This document shows, in pieces, positions 34,216-42,308 of a stretch of 64,000 nt of DNA; positions within the stretch are counted from its first letter, which is position 1, and the number at the start of each line of letters is the position of its first letter. Location: assembly GCF_018866325.1 (NCBI RefSeq), contig NZ_CP076457.1:6421001-6485000 (forward strand), read 5' to 3'. The notes under the pieces were generated by a model, which was not told the DNA's origin, ran no database searches, and saw nothing but the letters and a program-made list of their open reading frames with translations. Made by a program: the position numbers and the translations under genes. This DNA is from Streptomyces sp. YPW6. GTDB lineage: Bacteria; Actinomycetota; Actinomycetes; Streptomycetales; Streptomycetaceae.

Positions 34216-35697
34216 ATGCTGACCATCCTCGGCTTCGCCATGATCGCGACCTTCCTGGTCCTGATCATGACGAAGAAGATGTCGCCGATCGCGGCGCTGG
34301 TACTGATCCCCGCACTCTTCTGCGTCGCCGTCGGGCAGGGCGCCCGACTCGGCGACTACGTGATCGAAGGGGTCGGCAACCTCGCCCCGACCGCCGCCAT
34401 GCTCATGTTCGCCATCGTCTACTTCGGCGTGATGATCGACGTCGGCCTGTTCGACCCCATCGTCCGGGGCATCCTGAGGTTCTGCCAGGCCGACCCGATG
34501 CGCATCGTGGTCGGTACGGCGGTGCTCGCCGCGGTCGTCTCGCTGGACGGCGACGGTTCCACCACCTTCATGATCACCGTCTCGGCGATGTACCCCCTCT
34601 ACAAACGCCTGAAGATGAGCCTGGTCGTGATGACCGGCGTCGCGGCCACCGCCAACGGCGTCATGAACACCCTGCCCTGGGGCGGCCCCACCGCCCGCGC
34701 GGCCACCGCCCTCAAACTGGACGCCTCCGAGATCTTCGTCCCCATGATCCCGGCGCTGGCCATGGGCCTGCTCGCCGTGTTCGTCCTCGCGTACGCACTC
34801 GGCATCCGGGAGCGCAAGCGCCTGGGGACGCTCACCCTCGGCGAGGCGCCCGCCCGGGAGCCGGAGCAGGAGACCGTGCCCGTCGGCATCGGCGGTACGG
34901 GCGGCATCGGCGGTACGGGCGGCACCGGCGGTACGGGCGGCACCGGCCGCAAGGACCGCCTCCGCAAGGGCGCCGCCGCCTCCCCGGGCGGTACGGGAAC
35001 CGGGGCCCCCGCCCCTGCCGGCGGTACGGAGGACCAGCACGGGGACGACGAGGAGTTCCAGGGTCTCGACCCGAACCGGCCCACCCTCCGCCCCGGGCTC
35101 TACTGGTTCAACGCCGGACTGACCGCCGCCCTGCTGACGGCGATGATCCTGGAACTGATGCCGATCCCGGTGCTCTTCCTCCTCGGCGCGGCCCTCGCGC
35201 TCACGGTCAACTTCCCCCACATGCCCGACCAGCGGGCCCGGATCGCCGCGCACGCCGACAACGTGCTCAACGTCTCCGGCATGGTCTTCGCCGCCGCCGT
35301 CTTCACCGGGGTCCTCACCGGGACCGGCATGGTCGAGCACATGGCCGACTGGGTCGTCGGCGCGGTCCCCGAGGCGATGGGCCCGCACATGGCGATCGTC
35401 ACCGGCCTGCTCAGCCTGCCGCTCACCTACTTCATGTCCAACGACGGCTTCTACTTCGGCGTCCTGCCCGTCCTCGCCGAGGCGGGCGCGGCCCACGGGG
35501 TCTCCCCGCTGGAGATCGCCCGCGCCTCCCTGGCCGGTCAGGCCCTGCACATGTCCTCGCCCCTCGTGCCCGCCGTGTACGTCCTTGTGGGCATGGCGAA
35601 GGTCGAGTTCGGCGACCACACCCGCTTCACCGTCAAGTGGGCGGTCCTCACCTCCCTCGTGGTGCTCGCGTCGGGCATCCTGTTCGGCATCATGTGA
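34216..35697 (+). CDS. CitMHS-family citrate (metal-citrate:H+) symporter
   Basis: This 493-residue membrane transporter has about 11-12 TM helices in two halves. The first half begins M-L-T-I-L-G-F-A-M-I-A-T-F and carries the family motif L-D-G-D-G-S-T-T-F-M-I-T. The second half holds the related S-N-D-G-F-Y-F-G-V-L-P. It should import citrate complexed with a divalent cation. The cytosolic loop between the halves (about residues 205-295) is enlarged by a G-G-T-G repeat and a Pro/Ala-rich tract. The gene stands alone with inverted repeats in its leader. Confidence 0.93.
   Translation: MLTILGFAMIATFLVLIMTKKMSPIAALVLIPALFCVAVGQGARLGDYVIEGVGNLAPTAAMLMFAIVYFGVMIDVGLFDPIVRGILRFCQADPMRIVVGTAVLAAVVSLDGDGSTTFMITVSAMYPLYKRLKMSLVVMTGVAATANGVMNTLPWGGPTARAATALKLDASEIFVPMIPALAMGLLAVFVLAYALGIRERKRLGTLTLGEAPAREPEQETVPVGIGGTGGIGGTGGTGGTGGTGRKDRLRKGAAASPGGTGTGAPAPAGGTEDQHGDDEEFQGLDPNRPTLRPGLYWFNAGLTAALLTAMILELMPIPVLFLLGAALALTVNFPHMPDQRARIAAHADNVLNVSGMVFAAAVFTGVLTGTGMVEHMADWVVGAVPEAMGPHMAIVTGLLSLPLTYFMSNDGFYFGVLPVLAEAGAAHGVSPLEIARASLAGQALHMSSPLVPAVYVLVGMAKVEFGDHTRFTVKWAVLTSLVVLASGILFGIM
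34885..34947 (+). repeat. 18-bp in-frame tandem repeat in the CitMHS loop
   Basis: The unit GGCATCGGCGGTACGGGC (or GGCACC...) repeats 3.5 times and encodes G-I/T-G-G-T-G. It preserves the frame, so copy number can vary without breaking the gene. Confidence 0.85.
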
Positions 35698-35790
35698 TGA
35701 CCGGCCGGCCGCGGTCCGGGCCCGGCGGGGGCCGGCCGTGGCGCCCCGGCACCGAGGTCCGCACGGAGCCGCGGCCCGCCGAGGGGACCG

Positions 35791-36294
35791 TCAGCGACCG
35801 GTCGAACCGTCGATCAGCTCCCGGAGGATGTCGGCGTGTCCGGCATGCCGCCCGGTCTCCTCGATCAGGTGGGCGAGGGCCCAGCGCACGCTGGGGGAGG
35901 GCTTGTCCGGCCGGGGCCGGGGCAGCGGCGCGCCGAGGTCGCCGCACGCGTCCAGGACGGCGTTCGACTCAGCGACCGTCTCCCGGTAGCGGGCCACGAC
36001 CTCGGCCACGCCGTCCTCGGGGGCGGCGTGGAACGTCGACGGCCAGTCGGTGACGGGGTCCCCGAGGAAGGTGGCCCGCTCGACGAAGGTCAGATGGTGG
36101 AGCAGGCCCAGCAGGTTCGTGCCCGAGGGAACCCCGGCGGTCCGGGCCTCCGGGTCGGGCGCCCCCTCGACCTTCGCGGCGACCGAGGTGCGCAGGTAGT
36201 CGAGGAAGCCGCGCAACACCTCCGCCTCGCTGTGGCCGGTCCGGGGCGGCGGGGTGTCCCGGCGCCGGGGGCGGGGTCGGGGGGTGTCGGTCAT
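35791..36294 (-). CDS. DinB-family (DUF664) protein
   Basis: This 167-residue protein has the DinB/DUF664 four-helix fold: F-L-D-Y-L-R-T-S-V, L-L-G-L-L-H-H-L-T-F-V-E, and the C-terminal H-L-I-E-E-T-G-R-H-A-G-H-A-D-I-L. The three metal-ligand His (H-H-L and H-A-G-H) are present. Such proteins are metal-binding thiol-dependent transferase-like or mycothiol-related enzymes. ATG at 36294 is chosen. A Pro/Arg-rich tail precedes the domain. The reaction is unknown. Confidence 0.88.
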   Translation of the reverse strand: MTDTPRPRPRRRDTPPPRTGHSEAEVLRGFLDYLRTSVAAKVEGAPDPEARTAGVPSGTNLLGLLHHLTFVERATFLGDPVTDWPSTFHAAPEDGVAEVVARYRETVAESNAVLDACGDLGAPLPRPRPDKPSPSVRWALAHLIEETGRHAGHADILRELIDGSTGR

Positions 36295-36403
36295 GGTGCC
36301 TCCTCGGTCAGGGCGACGCGGGTGCGGGCTCGCCGGTCTGCCCCAGTCTTGTCCGGTCTGCCGATGCGGGGGCAAGGGATCATGCCGTTCCGGCAAGGCT
36401 CGC

Positions 36404-36506
36404 CCGGAAGCCGGAAGCCGGAAGCCGGAAGCCGGAAGCCGGAAGCCGGAAGCCGGAAGCCGGAAGCCGGAAGCCGGAAGCCGGAAGCCGGAAGCCGGAA
36501 GCCGGA
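36404..36506. repeat. Heptanucleotide tandem repeat (CCGGAAG)n
   Basis: About 14.7 perfect copies of the 7-bp unit CCGGAAG lie between the DinB gene and the aldehyde dehydrogenase operon. All three frames read the same artificial peptide pattern. The perfection of the array implies recent slippage. Confidence 0.97.
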
Positions 36507-36550
36507 TGCCCGCCCCTGGAGCCGGGTAGACCGGGAGGAGACCTTCGCAG

Positions 36551-36600
36551 GAGGCGAGGAGGCGAGGAGGCGAGGAGGCGAGGAGGCGAGGAGGCGAGGA
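36551..36600. repeat. Octanucleotide tandem repeat (GAGGCGAG)n
   Basis: Just over six perfect copies of GAGGCGAG begin 44 bp after the heptamer array. They lie in the leader region of the aldehyde dehydrogenase operon. Confidence 0.95.
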
Positions 36601-36689
36601 GAGGCGCGAGGCCGGCCGGCGGCCCGGCCTCCCCGGTGCCACGGGTGCGGCGGCGTGACCAGCGTCTCGGAAGGCTCTCTGGCGCCGGA

Positions 36690-36708
36690 AAACTAACGGC
36701 GCTAGTTT
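36690..36708. promoter_or_regulatory. Candidate TetR operator upstream of the aldehyde dehydrogenase gene
   Basis: AAACTAACGGCGCTAGTTT is a near-perfect 19-bp palindrome 75 bp before the gene. It matches a site at 42261-42279 next to the TetR gene 41543-42241 (14 of 19 bases), so that regulator probably binds here as well. Confidence 0.6.
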
Positions 36709-36783
36709 GGGCGGGTCGTCGTGCGCCCCGCGCCCGCCGCACGGCTTCGGCGCTCCGCACAGCACGTCCGGGAGGAATCAGCC

Positions 36784-38178
36784 ATGCAGGCCCATGACCA
36801 GATGTACATCGACGGTGCGTGGCGGCCCGCCGTCGGCCGGGACACGATCGCGGTCGTGAATCCGGCGGACGAGCAGGTCATCGCCCACGTACCGGCGGGG
36901 ACGGCACAGGACGTCGACGCGGCCGTGCGCGCCGCGCGCGCCGCCTTCCCGGCCTGGGCCGCGACACCGCCCGCCGAGCGCGCCGCCCGGCTCACCGCGC
37001 TGGCCGACGCGCTGGCCGCCCGCAAGGACGTGATGGCGGAGACGATCACGGCGGAGCTGGGCGCACCGCTGCCGCTGTCGCAGATGGTCCACGCGGCCGT
37101 GCCCGTCCTGGTGGCGGCCTCGTACGCCGAACTGGCCGCCCGCCACGCCTTCGAGGAACGGATCGGCAACTCCACCGTCCTGCTGGAGCCGGTCGGCGTG
37201 GTCGGTGCGATCACCCCCTGGAACTACCCGCTCCACCAGATCGTCGCCAAGGTCGCCCCCGCGCTCGCCGCGGGCTGCACCGTCGTCCTCAAGCCCGCCG
37301 AGGACACCCCGCTCACCGCCCAGCTCTTCGCCGAGGCCACCGAGGCCGCCGGTCTGCCGCCGGGGGTCTTCAACCTCGTCACCGGCCTCGGACCGGTCGC
37401 GGGCCAGGCGCTCGCCGCCCACGAGGACGTCGATCTGGTCTCGTTCACCGGCTCCACCGCCGTCGGCAGGCAGATCGGCGCCACCGCCGGCGCCGCGGTC
37501 AAGCGCGTCGCCCTGGAGCTGGGCGGCAAGTCCGCCAATGTGATCCTGCCCGGCGCGGACCTCGCCAAGGCGGTCAACGTCGGCATCGCCAACGTGATGA
37601 CCAACTCCGGCCAGACGTGCAGCGCCTGGACCCGGATGCTGGTGGACGCCGAACGGTACGACGAGGCCGTGGAGCTGGCGGCGAACGCCGTCACCAAGTA
37701 CGTGGTCGGGGAGCGGGTCGGTCCGCTCGTCAACGCCAAGCAGCAGGACCGGGTGCGCGGTTACATCGCCCGGGGCGTCGAGGAAGGGGCCCGGCTGATC
37801 GCCGGCGGCCCGGACGCGCCCCTGGAGACCGGCTACTACGTCAGCCCGACCGTCTTCGCCGATGTCACCCCGGACATGACGATCGCCCAGGAGGAGATCT
37901 TCGGCCCGGTCGTCTCGATCCTGCGGTACGAGGACGTGGACGACGCGCTCCGGATCGCCAACGGCACCGTGTACGGACTCGCCGGGGCCGTGTGGGCCGC
38001 CGACGACGAGGAGGCGGTGGCCTTCGCCCGCCGGATGGACACCGGACAGGTCGACATCAACGGCGGACGGTTCAACCCGCTGGCCCCGTTCGGCGGTTAC
38101 AAGCAGTCGGGAGTCGGCCGCGAGCTGGGCCCGCACGGTCTGGCGGAGTACCTCCAGACCAAGTCGCTCCAGTTCTGA
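36784..38178 (+). CDS. NAD(P)-dependent aldehyde dehydrogenase
   Basis: This 464-residue cytosolic enzyme oxidises an aldehyde to its acid. Catalytic residues are visible: Asn in I-T-P-W-N-Y-P-L, Glu in L-E-L-G-G-K-S-A-N-V, and the Cys nucleophile in N-S-G-Q-T-C-S-A-W-T-R. The cofactor-loop F-T-G-S-T-A-V-G-R is present. GGAGG about 10 bases before ATG 36784 supports the start. The zinc alcohol dehydrogenase gene follows after 35 bp in the same direction, making an alcohol to aldehyde to acid pair. A TetR-type palindrome lies upstream. The substrate is not identifiable. Confidence 0.94.
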   Translation: MQAHDQMYIDGAWRPAVGRDTIAVVNPADEQVIAHVPAGTAQDVDAAVRAARAAFPAWAATPPAERAARLTALADALAARKDVMAETITAELGAPLPLSQMVHAAVPVLVAASYAELAARHAFEERIGNSTVLLEPVGVVGAITPWNYPLHQIVAKVAPALAAGCTVVLKPAEDTPLTAQLFAEATEAAGLPPGVFNLVTGLGPVAGQALAAHEDVDLVSFTGSTAVGRQIGATAGAAVKRVALELGGKSANVILPGADLAKAVNVGIANVMTNSGQTCSAWTRMLVDAERYDEAVELAANAVTKYVVGERVGPLVNAKQQDRVRGYIARGVEEGARLIAGGPDAPLETGYYVSPTVFADVTPDMTIAQEEIFGPVVSILRYEDVDDALRIANGTVYGLAGAVWAADDEEAVAFARRMDTGQVDINGGRFNPLAPFGGYKQSGVGRELGPHGLAEYLQTKSLQF

Positions 38179-38213
38179 CCCCCCGCACCCCATCCCGTAC
38201 AAGGAGCCTGTTC

Positions 38214-39293
38214 GTGGTCCGCGCCGCCGTACTGCCCGCCGTCGGAGCTCCGCTGGAGATCACCGACATCGTCCTGCCGGAGCCCGGCCCCGGTCAGGTG
38301 CGTGTCGCCCTCGCCGCCGCCGGGGTCTGCCACTCCGACCTGTCCCTGTCCAACGGCACCATGCGCGTCCCCGTTCCGGCCGTCCTCGGCCACGAGGGAG
38401 CGGGTACCGTCCTGGCCGTCGGCGAAGGTGTCACGCACGTCGCGCCGGGCGACGGCGTCGTCCTCAACTGGGCCCCCTCCTGCGGCGTCTGCTTCCACTG
38501 CGGAATCGGCGAGGTGTGGCTCTGCGCCGACGCCCTCAAGGGAGTCTCCCGGCTCCACGCCCGTACGGCGGACGGCACCGGCCTCCACCCCGGCCTCAAC
38601 GTCGCGGCCTTCGCCCAGGAGACCGTCGTCGCCGCGAACTGCGTCCTCCCCGCCCCCGACGGCATCCCGCTCACGGACGCCGCCCTCCTCGGCTGCGCGG
38701 TCCTGACCGGCTACGGGGCGGTCCACCACAGCGCCCGGGTCCGCGAGGGCGAGAGCGTCGTCGTCCTCGGGATCGGCGGCGTCGGTCTCGCCGTGCTCCA
38801 GGCCGCCCGGATCGCGGGAGCGTCCAAGGTCATCGCGGTCGACGTCTCCCCGGCGAAGGAGGAGCTGGCCCGGCGGGCGGGCGCCACCGACTACGTCATC
38901 GCCTCCGCCACCACCCCGCGCGAGATCCGCAAGCTCACCGGCGGCCAGGGCGCGGACGTCGCGGTGGAGTGCGTCGGCCGGCCCGCGACCATCCGGGCCG
39001 CCTGGGAGTCCACCCGGCGCGGCGGCCGCACCACGGTCGTCGGGATCGGCGGCAAGGACCAGGAAGTCACCTTCAACGCCCTGGAGATCTTCCACTGGGG
39101 CCGGTCCCTGACCGGCTGCGTCTACGGCAACAGCGATCCGGCCCGTGACCTGCCCGTGCTCGCCGACCACATCCGCGCGGGCCGGTTCGACCTCTCGACG
39201 ATGGTCACCGAGCACATCGGCCTGGAGGGCATCCCCGCCGCCTTCGACAACATGATCGCGGGCAAGGGCGGCCGGGCGCTCGTCGTGTTCTAA
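38214..39293 (+). CDS. Zinc-dependent alcohol dehydrogenase
   Basis: This 359-residue medium-chain dehydrogenase has catalytic-zinc residues (Cys in G-V-C-H-S-D, His in L-G-H-E-G-A-G). The structural-zinc lobe is S-C-G-V-C-F-H-C-G-I-G-E-V-W-L-C, with four Cys. The nucleotide fold is G-I-G-G-V-G-L, with an acidic residue after the second strand (V-I-A-V-D-V-S), favouring NAD. AAGGAG seven bases before GTG 38214 supports the start. It is close to the NDMA- or mycothiol-type alcohol/formaldehyde dehydrogenase branch. It is co-transcribed with the upstream aldehyde dehydrogenase. Its stop codon overlaps the convergent PPK2 stop. Confidence 0.93.
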   Translation: MVRAAVLPAVGAPLEITDIVLPEPGPGQVRVALAAAGVCHSDLSLSNGTMRVPVPAVLGHEGAGTVLAVGEGVTHVAPGDGVVLNWAPSCGVCFHCGIGEVWLCADALKGVSRLHARTADGTGLHPGLNVAAFAQETVVAANCVLPAPDGIPLTDAALLGCAVLTGYGAVHHSARVREGESVVVLGIGGVGLAVLQAARIAGASKVIAVDVSPAKEELARRAGATDYVIASATTPREIRKLTGGQGADVAVECVGRPATIRAAWESTRRGGRTTVVGIGGKDQEVTFNALEIFHWGRSLTGCVYGNSDPARDLPVLADHIRAGRFDLSTMVTEHIGLEGIPAAFDNMIAGKGGRALVVF

Positions 39294-40390
39294 CGCTTGG
39301 TCGTCCGGGAGGGCGAGGCGACCGGCCCCAGCAGCCGGGCCTCCGTCTCACCCTCCTCGAACAGCCGGGAGGCCGGGCCCACGATCAGCGGGTCCGGCCT
39401 CCCCACCACTTCCGGGTCCTTGCCGGGGTAGTCGAAGCGGTCCAGCACATGCCGCATCGCCTCCAGCCGGGCCCGCTTCTTGTCGTTGCTCTTCACCACC
39501 GTCCAGGGCGCGTCGGCCGTGTCGGTGTGGAAGAGCATCAGCTCCTTCGCCTCCGTGTACTCGTCCCACTTGTCGAGCGAGGCCAGGTCGACGGGGCTCA
39601 GCTTCCACCGCCGTACGGGGTCGATCTGCCGGATCATGAACCGGTTGCGCTGCTCGTTGCGGGAGACGGAGAACCAGAACTTCACCAGGTGGATGCCGTC
39701 CCGGGCGAGCATCCGCTCGAACCCGGGCGCCTGGTGCATGAACTCCAGGTACTCGCGGGTCGTGCAGAACCCCATCACCCGTTCCACGCCCGCCCGGTTG
39801 TACCAGGAGCGGTCGAAGAGGACGATCTCCCCGGCGCTCGGCAGATGCGCCACGTACCGCTGGAAGTACCACTGGGTGCGCTCGCGCTCGGTCGGCTTCT
39901 CCAGCGCCACCACGCGTGCCCCACGCGGATTGAGATGCTCGGTGAACCGCTTGATCGTGCCGCCCTTGCCGGCCGCGTCCCGGCCCTCGAAGAGGATCAC
40001 CAGCCGCTCGTCGCGCTCCTTCACCCAGTGCTGGAGCTTCAGCAGCTCGATCTGGAGCGCCCGTTTGGCCTTGTCGTAGTCACGGCGGCGCAGCTTGCGG
40101 TCGTACGGGTAGTCCTCGCGCCAGGCGTCCCGGGCGTGGCCCTCCGGCGTCAGGAGGACCGGATCGTCGTCCCCGCTGTCGACCACGCCGAACCCGTCCA
40201 GATACGCCCCGCCGTGACGCGCCGCCCGCGCGTCCCTCCCCGGTCCGTCCGGACTCCCGGGCGCGGCCGCCCCGGGGGCGTCACGGCCCCCGGGGGCGCC
40301 CGCTCCGGGGCCGTGCTCCTCGGGGGCGGCGGGCTCGTCCCGGGCCGCCCCGTTCCCGCTACGTCCGCTCCGCTTGGCACTCCTCGTCAT
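39290..40390 (-). CDS. ppk2: Polyphosphate kinase 2
   Basis: This 366-residue cytosolic kinase uses polyphosphate to phosphorylate nucleotides (or the reverse). Walker A is F-E-G-R-D-A-A-G-K-G-G-T and Walker B lies in V-L-F-D-R-S-W-Y-N-R-A-G-V-E. The lid motif is N-R-F-M-I-R-Q-I-D-P-V-R-R-W-K. These match class I/II single-domain PPK2. The first ~75 residues are a Pro/Gly/Ala-rich extension not needed for the fold. The gene overlaps the upstream DMT transporter gene by 32 bp, suggesting translational coupling, and its stop overlaps the convergent dehydrogenase stop in CTAA. Confidence 0.95.
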   Translation of the reverse strand: MTRSAKRSGRSGNGAARDEPAAPEEHGPGAGAPGGRDAPGAAAPGSPDGPGRDARAARHGGAYLDGFGVVDSGDDDPVLLTPEGHARDAWREDYPYDRKLRRRDYDKAKRALQIELLKLQHWVKERDERLVILFEGRDAAGKGGTIKRFTEHLNPRGARVVALEKPTERERTQWYFQRYVAHLPSAGEIVLFDRSWYNRAGVERVMGFCTTREYLEFMHQAPGFERMLARDGIHLVKFWFSVSRNEQRNRFMIRQIDPVRRWKLSPVDLASLDKWDEYTEAKELMLFHTDTADAPWTVVKSNDKKRARLEAMRHVLDRFDYPGKDPEVVGRPDPLIVGPASRLFEEGETEARLLGPVASPSRTTKR

Positions 40391-41339
40391 GACGGGATCC
40401 CTCCACCGGCCGGGCCGGATTTCCGCGTGTGGGCCCAGTCTGCTGACGGCTCCGGGAGACCGCCACCCCGGCCAGGCACAGCACCCCGCCGACGATGCCG
40501 AGCGGGGTCGGCACCTCGTCCAGCAGCACCCATGCCATCCCCACGACGAGCGCCGGGACCGCGTACGTGGTCGCGCCCATCCTCCCCGCGGTGGTCCGGG
40601 CCAGCGCGTAGCCCCAGGTGGTGAAGGCGAGCGCGGTCGGGAAGACGCCCAGGTAGACCATGTTCAGGGTGGCGGACAGCGGGGCGTCGGCGGCCTCGGA
40701 GACCAGCACCCCGGTGAACGGCAGACAGGCGACGGCCCCGGTCAGGCAGCCGAAGGTGTTGATCTGGAGCGAGGAACCGTGCGCGAGGGCCGGCTTCTGG
40801 CTCACCACGCCCGCCGCGTACGCCACGGCGGCCAGCAGGCACAGCACCACGCCCAGGACGGAGGAGCCGCCGTCCCCGGACATCGCGAGCCCCACCACGA
40901 CCGCACCCGCGAACGAGACGCCCATCCCCAGCAGCAGCCGGCGCGGCAGCCCTTCGCCGAGCATCCGGGCACCGAGCAGGGCGATCAGGATGGGCCCGAT
41001 GTTCACGAGCATCGCGGCCGTTCCGGCGTCGACCTCCTGCTCGCCCCAGTTCAGGGCGACCATGTACAGCCCGAACCACAGCACCCCCGAGGTGATGATC
41101 CCGGGCCAGGCTCCGCGCCCCGGGAGCCCTTCCCGGCGGACGGCCAGGATCGTCCCGAGCGCGAGCGTGCCCGCCAGCAGCCGGCCCAGGGCCAGCGCGC
41201 CGGGGGAGTAGGCCTCGCCCGCGCTGCGGATGGAGACGAAGGCGGAGGCCCACAGCACGACCGTGGTGCAGGCGGCGGCGCCGGCCCGCCGGCGGTGGGC
41301 CGGCGGGGAGACGGAGAGGGGGGCCGGGTTCGTCGTCAT
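40359..41339 (-). CDS. EamA/DMT-superfamily transporter
   Basis: This 326-residue membrane protein has 10 predicted TM helices in two EamA repeats: V-V-L-W-A-S-A-F-V-S-I-R-S near the start, and V-Y-L-G-V-F-P-T-A-L-A-F-T-T-W-G-Y in the second half. Relatives export amino acids or other small metabolites. ATG 41339 is chosen; a GTG two codons earlier is possible. Its 3' end runs 32 bp into ppk2, so the two form one unit. The substrate is unknown. Confidence 0.9.
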   Translation of the reverse strand: MTTNPAPLSVSPPAHRRRAGAAACTTVVLWASAFVSIRSAGEAYSPGALALGRLLAGTLALGTILAVRREGLPGRGAWPGIITSGVLWFGLYMVALNWGEQEVDAGTAAMLVNIGPILIALLGARMLGEGLPRRLLLGMGVSFAGAVVVGLAMSGDGGSSVLGVVLCLLAAVAYAAGVVSQKPALAHGSSLQINTFGCLTGAVACLPFTGVLVSEAADAPLSATLNMVYLGVFPTALAFTTWGYALARTTAGRMGATTYAVPALVVGMAWVLLDEVPTPLGIVGGVLCLAGVAVSRSRQQTGPTRGNPARPVEGSRHDEECQAERT

Positions 41340-41542
41340 GGCCACGACCGTAAGGCCGAAACGTTTCGCTCCCCACCGAAGGGCCGGTCCCCGTCAACCG
41401 GCGCGCCGTGGCAGCGTGTCCGGCGTGCGAGGGCGGAACCGGAACGGTGGTACGGGGCGCCCCGGCCGTGTCCGGAAAGCGGTGGCGCAGACCGGTCCGG
41501 GCGCCGGTTCCGTCCCCGAGCGGGTGCTCCGCCCGGCGTGCG

Positions 41543-42241
41543 TCACGGTCGGTCCTGCGCCGCCCGGACCGTCGCCGCGTCGCCGGACGCCGGACGCGTG
41601 TACTGCTCGTACTGGATCGCCAGCCCCTCCAGCAGCGCCCGCAGCCCCGTCTCGAAGGCCCCTTCGTCGACCTGGCGGCGGTGGTCGGCCAGCAGGTGGG
41701 CCTGGCCGAGGTGCGGGTAGTCGGCGGGGTCGTAGGCGGTCTCGTCGTCGACGAAGCCCCCGGCGAAGGAGCCCAGCGCCGAACCGGTGATGAAGTACCG
41801 CATCAGCGCCCCGATCCGGGTCGCCTGCGCGGGCGGCCAGCCCGCCCCGACCATCGCCCCGAACACCGCGTCGGCCACCCGCAGCCCCACCGGGCGGCGT
41901 CCGGGGCCCCGGGCGAGGACCGGGACGATGTGCGGATGCGCGGCGAGGGCCGCCCGGTAGGACAGCGCCCAGTCGTGCAGGGCCTCCCGCCAGTCGCGCG
42001 GATCCGCCTCCTCGAACATCGACAGGTCGACCTGGGCGGAGACCGCGTCGGCGACGGCGTCGAGGATCTCCTCCTTGTTGCGGAAGTGGTTGTAGAGCGA
42101 GGGGCCGCTCACCCCCAGGACGGCCGCCAGGCGACGGGTGGAGACGGCGTCGAGGCCCTCGGCGTCCACGAGCGCGCTCGCCGCTTCGACGATGCGGTCT
42201 CTGCTGAGGAGGGGCTTGCGCGGTCGGGCCATGCGGCTCAT
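41543..42241 (-). CDS. TetR-family transcriptional regulator (divergent to acyl-CoA dehydrogenase)
   Basis: This 232-residue regulator has an HTH near residues 15-55: I-V-E-A-A-S-A-L-V-D-A-E-G, S-T-R-R-L-A-A-V-L-G-V-S-G-P-S-L-Y-N-H-F-R-N-K. The C-terminal domain is of the TetR_C (tetracycline-repressor-like) type. It is divergent from the acyl-CoA dehydrogenase, and a palindrome AAACTAGCAGTGCTAATTA lies between them. A matching palindrome precedes the aldehyde/alcohol dehydrogenase operon at 36690, so both units are probable targets. It likely represses until a CoA thioester or aldehyde accumulates; the ligand is inferred. Confidence 0.9.
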   Translation of the reverse strand: MSRMARPRKPLLSRDRIVEAASALVDAEGLDAVSTRRLAAVLGVSGPSLYNHFRNKEEILDAVADAVSAQVDLSMFEEADPRDWREALHDWALSYRAALAAHPHIVPVLARGPGRRPVGLRVADAVFGAMVGAGWPPAQATRIGALMRYFITGSALGSFAGGFVDDETAYDPADYPHLGQAHLLADHRRQVDEGAFETGLRALLEGLAIQYEQYTRPASGDAATVRAAQDRP

Positions 42242-42260
42242 AGTAGGCCCTGCGAACCAG

Positions 42261-42279
42261 AAACTAGCAGTGCTAATTA
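42261..42279. promoter_or_regulatory. Candidate TetR operator between TetR and acyl-CoA dehydrogenase
   Basis: AAACTAGCAGTGCTAATTA, with perfect core TAGCA-G-TGCTA, lies 20 bp from the TetR start and 30 bp from the dehydrogenase start. It could control both divergent genes. Confidence 0.65.
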
Positions 42280-42308
42280 AGCGATCGTCGGAAGCGGGGT
42301 GGCGCACG

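Noticed and set aside
36404..36506. CRISPR array or repeat-protein gene
   Set aside because: The repeat unit is only 7 bp with no spacers, and the apparent S-R-K-P-E-A-G peptide is an artefact of the repeat in any frame.
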